From: Collinsella sp. TF08-11AT
GTDB taxonomy: Bacteria; Actinomycetota; Coriobacteriia; Coriobacteriales; Coriobacteriaceae
Direction of reading: 5' to 3'
Length of the DNA stretch: 64,000 bases
NCBI RefSeq assembly: GCF_003437035.1
Contig: NZ_QSRL01000004.1
Coordinates: 81,571 to 145,570, forward strand
Part shown: in pieces, positions 46,457 through 53,731 of the stretch
Layout of the letters: the number at the start of each line of letters is the position of its first letter
How positions within the stretch are numbered: position 1 is the stretch's first letter
Translations under genes and position numbers: made by a program
Notes under the pieces: generated by a model
Told to the model about the DNA's origin: nothing
What the model saw: only the letters and a program-made list of their open reading frames with translations
Database searches by the model: none

Positions 46457-47602
46457 ATGGACCTTGCTGACATCCGCCAGGCCATCGATGGCATCGACAC
46501 CACGCTCCTCAACAGCTTTGTCGAGCGCATGGACATTGCCACCGAGGTCGCCAAGTCAAAAATCGAGATGGGCAAGGCCGTCTTTGACCCCGCCCGAGAG
46601 CGCTCCAAACTCAACAACCTCGCCAGCCGCGCACCCGAGCGCTACGAGGCCCAGACCATCACCCTGTTCCGTCTCCTCATGAGCATGAGCAAGGCCGAGC
46701 AGCAGCGCTACATCAACGAACTCAAGGGCATCACCGTCTCGCAAAAGGTCCACGCCACGGCTGCAGCCTCCGACGCGCCCTTCCCTCAAACGGCCACCGT
46801 TGCCTGCCAGGGAGTGGAAGGCGCCTATAGCCAGATCGCCGCGTGCAAGCTCTTCGACGTGCCCGACATCGCGTTTTTCGAGACCTTCGAAGGCGTTATG
46901 CGCGCCGTGCGCGACGGCTTCTGCGAGTTTGGCGTACTGCCCATCGAGAACTCCACCGCCGGCTCGGTCAACGCCGTCTACGACCTGCTCGCCCAGTTCG
47001 ACTTTCACATCGTGCGCTCGCTGCGCCTCAAGATCGACCACAACCTGCTCGTCAAGCCCGGCACCAAGCTCCAGGACGTGCACGAGGTCTACAGCCATGG
47101 CCAAGCCATTGCCCAGTGCGCCAGTTTTATCGAGGCGCACGACCTGCACGCCATCAAGTACCCCAACACGGCCATGTCGGCCGAGATGGTCGCCAGCTCC
47201 GAGCGCACCGATGTTGCTGCCATCGCATCGCGCAGCTGCGCGGCACTCTATGGCCTGGAGGTGCTGGAACCCAACATCCAGGACTCGGACAACAACTACA
47301 CGCGCTTTGTCGTCATCAGCCGCGAGCCGCGCGTCTACCCCGGCGCCAACCGCACCTCACTCATGATCACCACGGCCAACGAGCCGGGTGCCCTCTATCG
47401 CGTACTCGAGCGCTTCTACGCACTCAATATCAACCTCATCAAGCTCGAGAGCCGCCCCATCTCCGGTCGCGACTTTGAGTTTATGTTCTACTTTGACCTG
47501 GACTGCCCCTTTGGCAGCAAGGCTCTCGACGACCTGCTCGATTCCATCGACGACGTGTGCGAGAGCTTTACCTACTTTGGCAGCTACACGGAGGTGCTCT
47601 AG
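46457..47602 (+). CDS. pheA: Bifunctional chorismate mutase / prephenate dehydratase
   Basis: 381 aa. Residues 1-90 are an AroQ-type chorismate mutase helix set (MDLADIRQAIDGIDTTLL, then RMDIATEVAKSKIEMGKAVFDPARE). Residues 98-280 are prephenate dehydratase (VACQGVEGAYSQIAA, FGVLPIENSTAGSVN, HGQAIAQCASFI) and residues 290-375 an ACT domain (TSLMITTANEPGALYRVLERF, NLIKLESRPI) that normally senses Phe. It produces phenylpyruvate. ATG 46457 has GAAAGGGG upstream; in-frame starts inside aroC are rejected. Confidence 0.96.
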   Translation: MDLADIRQAIDGIDTTLLNSFVERMDIATEVAKSKIEMGKAVFDPARERSKLNNLASRAPERYEAQTITLFRLLMSMSKAEQQRYINELKGITVSQKVHATAAASDAPFPQTATVACQGVEGAYSQIAACKLFDVPDIAFFETFEGVMRAVRDGFCEFGVLPIENSTAGSVNAVYDLLAQFDFHIVRSLRLKIDHNLLVKPGTKLQDVHEVYSHGQAIAQCASFIEAHDLHAIKYPNTAMSAEMVASSERTDVAAIASRSCAALYGLEVLEPNIQDSDNNYTRFVVISREPRVYPGANRTSLMITTANEPGALYRVLERFYALNINLIKLESRPISGRDFEFMFYFDLDCPFGSKALDDLLDSIDDVCESFTYFGSYTEVL

Positions 47603-48853
47603 ATGACCGATACCGCCGCAACCCGCCCCTACGGCGTGCTGGGCCGCGTGCTGGGCCACAGCTACACCCCGACCATCTACAAAGAGCTCGCTGGGCTCGA
47701 GTACGTGCGATTTGAGCGCGAGCCCGAGGACCTCGCGGCCTTTATGACGGGCGACGAGTGGGAGGGCACCAACGTGACTATCCCCTACAAGCGCGCCGTC
47801 ATGGAGTACCTGGACGAGCTGAGCCCGCTCGCCGAGCGCATGGGCAACGTCAACACCATCACGCGCCTGGCCGACGGACGTCTGCGCGGCGACAACACCG
47901 ACTACTTCGGCTTTCGGTGCCTGGTCGAGGAGCTGGGGGTTGATGTTGCCGGCAAGAAGGCCCTCGTGCTCGGAGCCACCGGCGGCGCTGGCACCACGGC
48001 AAGTATGGTGCTGGGAGACCTGGGCGCCATCGTTGTGCCCGTGGGTCGCACGAGCGAGGTCAACTACGGCAATATCGCACAGCAGTCCGACGCCGCGCTG
48101 CTCGTCAACTGCACGCCTGCCGGCATGTTCCCCCACTGCCCCGACGCCCCTTGCACGCTCGAAGGACTCGATGCACTCGAAGGCGTTATCGACATCGTCT
48201 ACAACCCCGCTCGCACGGGACTCATGCTCGAGGCCGAGCGCCGCGGCATCCCTTGCATCGGCGGCCTGCTGATGCTCGTGGCCCAAGCGGCACAGGCCGT
48301 CGAGCGCTATGCCGGCCAGGTCACCCCGCGCGAGCGCATTCTGGACGTAACGGAGCGCCTGTCACGCCGCGAGCAGAACATCGCGCTGATCGGTATGCCG
48401 GGTTCGGGCAAGACCCGCGTGGGTGAGCAGATTGCCCTGCTCACAGGTCGCGAGCACATCGATCTGGACCGCGCCCTCGAGGAGCGCCTGGGCATGCCCT
48501 GCGCCGACTTTATCGTCGAGCGCAGCGAGGCGGCCTTCCGCGAACAGGAGACGACGGCGCTGGCCGACATCTCCAAGCGCAGCGGCCTGGTGCTCTCCAC
48601 CGGTGGCGGCGTGGTCACGCGCGACGAGAACTATCCGCTGCTGCACCAGAACAGCCAGATCGTGATGCTCAACCGCAAGCTCGACGAGCTCGCCCACAAG
48701 GGCCGCCCCATCACCGCCCGCGACGGAATCGATAAGCTGGCTGAACAGCGCATGCCGCGCTACCGCGCCTGGGCCGACTACATCATCGACTCACGCGACT
48801 GCGCCGCCAACACCGCGGCTACCGTCCTCGACACCCTTCCACCAGCCCTCTAG
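47603..48853 (+). CDS. aroEK: Fused shikimate dehydrogenase - shikimate kinase
   Basis: 416 aa, two enzymes in one chain. Residues 1-250 are shikimate dehydrogenase: substrate site with NVTIPYK (catalytic Lys63), GDNTDYFGF (near 97) and the NADP motif LGATGGAG (123-130). Residues 256-416 are shikimate kinase: P-loop GMPGSGKT (264-271), then IDLDRALEERLGM and STGGGVVTRDEN. They catalyse steps 4 and 5 in sequence, which could aid channelling (inference). ATG 47603 abuts the pheA stop. A stand-alone aroE or aroK is not present in the operon, so the fusion is the working form here. Confidence 0.94.
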   Translation: MTDTAATRPYGVLGRVLGHSYTPTIYKELAGLEYVRFEREPEDLAAFMTGDEWEGTNVTIPYKRAVMEYLDELSPLAERMGNVNTITRLADGRLRGDNTDYFGFRCLVEELGVDVAGKKALVLGATGGAGTTASMVLGDLGAIVVPVGRTSEVNYGNIAQQSDAALLVNCTPAGMFPHCPDAPCTLEGLDALEGVIDIVYNPARTGLMLEAERRGIPCIGGLLMLVAQAAQAVERYAGQVTPRERILDVTERLSRREQNIALIGMPGSGKTRVGEQIALLTGREHIDLDRALEERLGMPCADFIVERSEAAFREQETTALADISKRSGLVLSTGGGVVTRDENYPLLHQNSQIVMLNRKLDELAHKGRPITARDGIDKLAEQRMPRYRAWADYIIDSRDCAANTAATVLDTLPPAL

Positions 48854-48855
48854 CA

Positions 48856-48897
48856 AAAACCACCACAAAGGGGACAGTGCACCTTTGAGGTGGTTTT
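48856..48897 (+). terminator. Long inverted repeat between aroEK and aroQ
   Basis: AAAACCACC (48856-48864) and CAAAGG pair with CCTTTG and GGTGGTTTT (to 48897), 15 bp with one A-A mismatch around a 10-nt loop. The 3' arm supplies TTTT. It could be a terminator, or a REP-like intergenic element, because the GGGGACAGTGCACCTTTG core resembles motifs I recall scattered in related genomes (not verified). Confidence 0.6.
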
Positions 48898-48939
48898 CCG
48901 TTCCGCCTCACCGCCCGCCCAACCGCAAAGGAAACAACC

Positions 48940-49377
48940 ATGAAAGCACTCGTCATCAACGGACCCAACCTCAACATGCTCGGCATTCGCGAGCCGGGCA
49001 TCTATGGCAGCGACAACTACGACCGCTTAGTGCAGATTTGCCAGGAAGCGGGCGCTGCACAGGGCTTCGACGAGGTCGATGTCTTCCAGTCTAACCACGA
49101 GGGCAGCATCGTCGACAAGATCCAGGAGGCATACGGCAAGGTCGACGGCATCGTCATCAACCCGGCTGCCTACACGCATACGAGCGTCGCGATCCTCGAC
49201 GCCCTCAAGGCTGTCGCCATCCCCGCTGTGGAGGTCCACATCAGCGCCGTCGAGACCCGCGAGGACTTCCGCCAGGTGAGCTACGCACGCCTGGCCTGCT
49301 TCGCCACCATTACGGGCGAAGGCCTGATGGGCTACGCCCACGCGCTGGAACTGCTGAAAGAGTATCTGCTACACTAA
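48940..49377 (+). CDS. aroQ: 3-dehydroquinate dehydratase, type II
   Basis: 145 aa. Type II signatures NGPNLNMLGIREPGIYG with the catalytic Tyr/Arg loop, FQSNHEGSIVDKIQEAY, INPAAYTHTSVAILDAL and VEVHISAVETREDFR. It forms 3-dehydroshikimate (step 3) as a dodecamer. ATG 48940 has AAAGGA 8 nt upstream. Last gene of the operon. Confidence 0.96.
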   Translation: MKALVINGPNLNMLGIREPGIYGSDNYDRLVQICQEAGAAQGFDEVDVFQSNHEGSIVDKIQEAYGKVDGIVINPAAYTHTSVAILDALKAVAIPAVEVHISAVETREDFRQVSYARLACFATITGEGLMGYAHALELLKEYLLH

Positions 49378-49455
49378 TCCATGGGACTAAATAATCAGGT
49401 TTGTTTGTCCCAAAGCTTAAGTAGCTGTCCAATTGACATACAAAGGAGCATATCC

Positions 49456-50580
49456 ATGTCCCAGTACGATTACCTAGTCGTCGGCGCCGGCCTCTCTGGC
49501 GCCGTCTTCGCCAACGCCGCCAAGCGCGCCGGCAAGTCGGTCCTGGTCATCGACCGCCGCGACCACATCGCCGGCAACATCTACACCGAGGACGTCGAGG
49601 GCATCCAGGTCCACCGTTACGGCGCCCACATCTTCCACACCTCCATGAAGGACGTCTGGGACTACGTCAACCGCTTCGCCGAGTTCAACAACTACGTCAA
49701 CTCGCCGGTAGCCAACTTCCACGGCAACATGTACAACATGCCCTTCAACATGAACACCTTCGCCAAGATGTGGCCGGGCGTCGTCACGCCGGCAGACGCC
49801 AAGGCCAAGATCGCCGAGCAGGTGGCCGCCGAGAACATCGGAGAGCCGCAGAACCTGGAAGAGCAGGCGCTGTCCCTTGTGGGCCGCGACATCTTCGAGA
49901 CGCTCGTGAAGGGCTACACCGAGAAGCAGTGGGGCCGCGACTGCCGCGACCTGCCCGCGAGCATCATAAAGCGCCTCCCCTGCCGCTTCACCTACGACAA
50001 CAACTACTTCAACGACCGCTACCAGGGCATCCCCATGGGCGGCTACACCAAGATGGTCGCCAACATGCTCGAGGGCGTCGAGGTGCGCTGCGGCGTGGAG
50101 TACAAGGAGCTGGTCGCCGCCGAGCCCGATATCGCCGCCAAGACGATCTACTGCGGCCCCATCGACGCGTTCTACGACTTTAAGCTGGGCACGCTCGAGT
50201 ACCGCAGCCTGCGCTTTGAGACCGAGACGCTCAACGAGCAGGACCACCAGGGCGTGGCCGTGGTCAACTACACCGAGCGCGAGGTCCCCTACACCCGCAT
50301 CATCGAGCACAAGCACTTCGAGTTCGGCACGCAGGACAAGACCGTCATCACTCGAGAGTACCCGGCCGACTGGAAGCCCGGCGACGAGCCCTACTACCCC
50401 ATCAACGACGCCAAGAACGAGGCCCTCTACAAGCAGTACGAGGAGCTGGCTGCGCAGGAGGGCGACGTGGTCTTTGCCGGTCGTCTGGGCGGCTACAAGT
50501 ACTACGACATGGACAAGGCCATCGCCGCAGCCTTCGAACTCGTCCGCAACGAGCTGGGCGTGGAACCGACTAAGGCGTAA
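49456..50580 (+). CDS. glf: UDP-galactopyranose mutase
   Basis: 374 aa. FAD-binding YLVVGAGLSGAVFANAAKRAGKSVLVIDRRDHIAGN at the N-terminus, then HRYGAHIFHTSMKDVWDYVN, the EEQALSLVGRDIFETLVKGYTEKQWGRD mobile-loop region and the C-terminal FAGRLGGYKYYDMDKAI. It interconverts UDP-galactopyranose and UDP-galactofuranose, the donor for galactofuranose polymers. ATG 49456 with AAAGGAG. It follows aroQ by 78 nt but belongs functionally with the surface-glycan genes to its right. Confidence 0.96.
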   Translation: MSQYDYLVVGAGLSGAVFANAAKRAGKSVLVIDRRDHIAGNIYTEDVEGIQVHRYGAHIFHTSMKDVWDYVNRFAEFNNYVNSPVANFHGNMYNMPFNMNTFAKMWPGVVTPADAKAKIAEQVAAENIGEPQNLEEQALSLVGRDIFETLVKGYTEKQWGRDCRDLPASIIKRLPCRFTYDNNYFNDRYQGIPMGGYTKMVANMLEGVEVRCGVEYKELVAAEPDIAAKTIYCGPIDAFYDFKLGTLEYRSLRFETETLNEQDHQGVAVVNYTEREVPYTRIIEHKHFEFGTQDKTVITREYPADWKPGDEPYYPINDAKNEALYKQYEELAAQEGDVVFAGRLGGYKYYDMDKAIAAAFELVRNELGVEPTKA

Positions 50581-50622
50581 GAGCCCAACAGCCAAAGGCT
50601 GATAGCCATTCTGGGATGTAGA

Positions 50623-50656
50623 AAGTCCGGTGCAGCATCGCTGCACCGGACTTATT
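50623..50656 (+). terminator. Terminator of glf
   Basis: A perfect 13-bp stem (AAGTCCGGTGCAG at 50623-50635, CTGCACCGGACTT at 50641-50653) with a 5-nt loop, followed by a short T-rich tail. It ends the plus-strand block. Confidence 0.75.
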
Positions 50657-50686
50657 GTTGAGGGAGCACTGCACGCGCACGCGTCC

Positions 50687-50720
50687 CAAAAAGCAAAGAC
50701 CCGGCATTATACCGGGTCTT
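50687..50720 (-). terminator. Terminator of tRNA-Arg(TCT)
   Basis: AAGACCCGG (50696-50704) and CCGGGTCTT (50712-50720) around an A/T loop. On the minus strand the tail is TTTGCTTTTTG. It lies 12 nt beyond the tRNA 3' end. Confidence 0.75.
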
Positions 50721-50731
50721 CAAAAACTCTC

Positions 50732-50808
50732 TGGTGCTCCATGGCGGATTCGAACCGTCGACCTTGGGATTAGAAGTCCCCTGCTCTATCCAACTGAGCT
50801 AATGGAGC
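50732..50808 (-). tRNA. tRNA-Arg (anticodon TCT)
   Basis: 77 nt with encoded CCA. The acceptor GCTCCAT/ATGGAGC is perfect, the D arm is GCTC/GAGC, and the loop CTTCTAA carries anticodon TCT for AGA codons. Two stem positions are not Watson-Crick: G27-A43 in the anticodon stem and A50-C64 in the T stem (GACGG against CCGCC). The gene lies exactly between glf and the minus-strand exporter genes. Confidence 0.93.
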
Positions 50809-50862
50809 ATAAAAGCCGAGTGGCCAAGCGGGTACAAGTTCACACGGCTGATAAATTATAAC

Positions 50863-51630
50863 CTACTTGAACTGGTCGTGGTATGCCTTGCAGACCTCGT
50901 CCACGGGACCATCCATGCGAAGGTCGCCCTTCTCGATCCATACGGCACGCTGGCAAATACGCTCAACCTGCTCCATGGAGTGAGAAACGAACAAGACCGT
51001 GACGTCGCCGCTCTCAATAAAGTGCTGAATGCGGCGCTCACACTTCTGCTGGAAAAAGACATCGCCAACAGAAAGGGTCTCATCGACAATCAAGATATCG
51101 GGCTCGGTAATCGTGGCGATAGCAAAGGCGATACGCGCAACCATACCCGAAGAAAAGTTCTTCAAGGGCATGTCAACGAAGTCTTTAAGCTCGGCGAACT
51201 CAATAATCTCGTCAAAACTAGCATCGATAAACTCCTTGGTATAGCCAAGCAGCGCACCGTTCAGATAGATGTTCTCACGAGCCGTAAGCTCCGGGTCAAA
51301 GCCAGCACCAAGCTCAATCAGCGGCGCAATATTGCCGTGAACCTTAACCTCACCTTCGCTGGGCTCCAAAACGCCAGCGATGATCTTGAGCATCGTAGAC
51401 TTGCCGGAACCGTTAGTACCAACAAGGCCAATGACCTCGCCGCGATGCACATCAAATGAAATGTGCTTAAGCGCACGGAATTCCTCAAAGAACAGCTCAT
51501 GTTTTGCGAGCTTAATAAAATACTCTTTGAGGTTCGTAAGCGACTCGGACGCCATGTTAAAGATCATGGTGACGTCTTTGACCTCAACAGCAAGGGGCTG
51601 CTTGCTGTAATCAATAGCAGATTCAGTCAT
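50863..51630 (-). CDS. Polysaccharide ABC exporter, ATP-binding subunit (Wzt/TagH type)
   Basis: 255 aa. Walker A GLVGTNGSGKSTML, signature NFSSGMVARIAFAIAT, Walker B DILIVDETLSVGD and switch His in LFVSHSMEQVE. The insert MASESLTNLKEYFIKLAKHELFFEEFRALKHISF is the N-terminal gate-helix region of O-antigen/teichoic acid/galactan exporters. It lacks the C-terminal carbohydrate-binding domain of some Wzt proteins, so export is probably coupled to synthesis without a cap signal (inference). Encoded 12 nt downstream of its permease; ATG 51630 with AAGGAG. Confidence 0.92.
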   Translation of the reverse strand: MTESAIDYSKQPLAVEVKDVTMIFNMASESLTNLKEYFIKLAKHELFFEEFRALKHISFDVHRGEVIGLVGTNGSGKSTMLKIIAGVLEPSEGEVKVHGNIAPLIELGAGFDPELTARENIYLNGALLGYTKEFIDASFDEIIEFAELKDFVDMPLKNFSSGMVARIAFAIATITEPDILIVDETLSVGDVFFQQKCERRIQHFIESGDVTVLFVSHSMEQVERICQRAVWIEKGDLRMDGPVDEVCKAYHDQFK

Positions 51631-51642
51631 AAACAGCGCTCC

Positions 51643-52488
51643 TTAGATGTAGAGGATAAACTTGTGCTCGGTCTTGTGAAAGACGGCGTAACCAATAGCA
51701 AGAGCAAGAATAGCCCAAACAACACACAGCCCAAAGGTAAGCGCAGAAGGCACGGTATTAAACAGGAAGATATCACGCATAAACTGGAGGTAGTTGTACA
51801 TGGGATTCACAACCACAAGGACCTGGATCCAATGTGCCATTTGGCTAATGAAGTCGGTTGTCCAGAAAATCGGCGTCAGATACATCCAGGCCGTGATAAC
51901 AACGGTCCACAGGTGCATAACATCGCGGAAAAAAACCGCCAGCGCAGACAGCATCATGCCCAAGCCCATGCAGAAACACATGAGCAGGAGCAAGCAAACC
52001 GGCAGCAGAATTAAATGCCAGGTGGGAAGCACGTGGAACCAAAGCATAACCAAGGCGACGGCAACCAAAGAGAAGGCGAAGTTAACGAGCGAGAACAGCA
52101 CCTTCTGCACCGGAAAGACCCAACGGTGCACCTTAACCTTCTTAAGCAGAGAGGAAGCCCAAATGATGGACATAAGCGCTTGGTTCGTCGACTCGGACAT
52201 GACGGAGAACGTAATGTTACCGACAATCAGATACAACGGATACATTTCGGGCGTAATTGACCCATTACGGCTCTGGCCAAAAATCGTCGAGAACACAATC
52301 GACATAACAACCATCATCAACAGCGGATTGAGGACGGACCATGCCACACCCAGAACGCTGCGACGATATTTGATTTTAAAATCTTTGGTGACAAGCTGCT
52401 TAAGAATGAACTTGTCCTTTTCAAAATCATTTTTAGCGTGAGAGGCCGGTTTAGCCACCGCTTTCTGACTCTCTACATTGTCAGCCAC
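51643..52488 (-). CDS. Polysaccharide ABC exporter, permease subunit (Wzm type)
   Basis: 281 aa with about six transmembrane helices in the ABC-2 layout. The family pattern LVTKDFKIKYRRSVLGVAWSVLNPLLMMVVMSIVFSTIF is at the N-terminus and the C-terminal WMYLTPIFW and VVVNPMYNYLQFMRDI are typical. It should flip or export a lipid-linked glycan across the membrane with the adjacent ATPase. Start GTG at 52488, AAGGAG 7 nt upstream; an ATG 23 codons earlier is not supported. A -10 TATACT at 52526-52531 on the minus strand is a likely promoter. Confidence 0.92.
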   Translation of the reverse strand: MADNVESQKAVAKPASHAKNDFEKDKFILKQLVTKDFKIKYRRSVLGVAWSVLNPLLMMVVMSIVFSTIFGQSRNGSITPEMYPLYLIVGNITFSVMSESTNQALMSIIWASSLLKKVKVHRWVFPVQKVLFSLVNFAFSLVAVALVMLWFHVLPTWHLILLPVCLLLLMCFCMGLGMMLSALAVFFRDVMHLWTVVITAWMYLTPIFWTTDFISQMAHWIQVLVVVNPMYNYLQFMRDIFLFNTVPSALTFGLCVVWAILALAIGYAVFHKTEHKFILYI

Positions 52489-52658
52489 GGACCATCTCCT
52501 TGTCTCGCAAAACATAACAGTGGAAAGTATAGCCCTCCAGCGCAGGCGATAACCCACCGCAACAAATCTGGAGAACTAACCCATATCTAACCATATCTAA
52601 CCGTGAGGGCGGTCGATAGGTATACTTTTGACCAGTTAAGTCGTAAGGAAGGCCCAGC
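52489..52658. promoter_or_regulatory. Divergent promoter region with tandem 10-bp repeat
   Basis: It separates the ABC exporter (minus) from a GT2 gene (plus). -10 boxes TATACT lie at 52526-52531 (minus) and 52621-52626 (plus). Between them CCATATCTAA is repeated in tandem at 52581-52590 and 52591-52600, overlapping the plus -35 position. Neither promoter has a good -35, as for activated promoters. Confidence 0.45.
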
Positions 52659-53597
52659 ATGGACTACTCGAATATCGCCGTCATTATCCCCTGCTATAAC
52701 GAAGCGCTGACGATTGGCAAAGTTGTCGACGATTTTCATCGAGAGCTGCCCGGCGCAGTTGTCTACGTTTACGACAACAACTCGTCCGATGATACTTCAC
52801 AAATCGCCGAGCAGCACGGGGCCACGGTGCGTCATGAGCCCAGGCAGGGCAAAGGCAACGTGTGCCGCCAAATGTTCCGCGATATCGATGCCGAATGCTA
52901 CTTGATGGTCGACGGCGACGATACATACCCTGCCGGAGCCGCCAAGTCACTCTGCAATCCCATCCTTAACGGCGAGGCAGACATGACCGTCGGCGACCGC
53001 CTGTCAAACGGCACCTATGCCGAAGAGAATAAGAGGGCCTTCCACGGCTTTGGCAACAACCTCGTTCGAGCCATGATCAAATGGATTTACGGCTATAGCT
53101 TCGACGACGTGATGACAGGCTATCGAGCCATGAGCAAGCCTTTCGTCAAGACCTTCCCCGTTTTGAGTGAGGGCTTCCAGATCGAAACCGAGCTTTCCAT
53201 CCACGCCGTCGACCACCGTTGGCGCATTCAAGACGTGCCAGTGGAGTATCGAGACCGGCCTGCGGGCTCTGAATCCAAACTCAATACAGTCAGCGACGGC
53301 ATCAAGGTCATCGCAATGATCGGAACGCTCTTTAAAGACTATCGTCCGCTCAAGTTCTTTAGTCTTATTGCGATCATCTTTGCCATCATTGGGTTCGCTC
53401 TCGGTATACCGATTGTTGCAGAATACTTCCAAACCGGCCTTGTGGCACGCTTCCCTACCGCCATTCTTGCCGTCTCGTTCATGTTCCTATGTGGACTGAG
53501 CCTGGCAACGGGACTTATCCTCGACTCAGTTGCGAAAGTCGAAAGAAAGCAATGGGAGTTGCAGGTTTATAAGACGCACGGTTCAAAGGTGCGTTAG
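52659..53597 (+). CDS. GT2 glycosyltransferase with two C-terminal membrane helices (GtrB/DPM1-like)
   Basis: 312 aa. GT-A fold: VIIPCYNEALTIGKVVDDF at the N-terminus and a metal-binding DGDDTYPAG (Asp85-Asp88). MTGYRAMSKPFVKTFPVLSEGFQIETELSIHA is characteristic of polyprenyl-phosphate sugar synthases. Two transmembrane segments (about 230-250 and 268-290) anchor it. It likely makes a polyprenyl-phosphate-linked sugar for later use outside the membrane. ATG 52659 with AAGGA upstream. The codons are still GC-rich compared with the next gene. Confidence 0.9.
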   Translation: MDYSNIAVIIPCYNEALTIGKVVDDFHRELPGAVVYVYDNNSSDDTSQIAEQHGATVRHEPRQGKGNVCRQMFRDIDAECYLMVDGDDTYPAGAAKSLCNPILNGEADMTVGDRLSNGTYAEENKRAFHGFGNNLVRAMIKWIYGYSFDDVMTGYRAMSKPFVKTFPVLSEGFQIETELSIHAVDHRWRIQDVPVEYRDRPAGSESKLNTVSDGIKVIAMIGTLFKDYRPLKFFSLIAIIFAIIGFALGIPIVAEYFQTGLVARFPTAILAVSFMFLCGLSLATGLILDSVAKVERKQWELQVYKTHGSKVR

Positions 53598-53731
53598 TTT
53601 TAACTGATTCAAGCCATATAGGCGCTTGCGTTAGATATTGCCTCCGTTCATGTTGATACCCAAGAGGCAAGATGCTCTCACTTATCGAATAAAAACTGCG
53701 GCGAGCAACGGGGATTGTTTAAGGACAAGAG

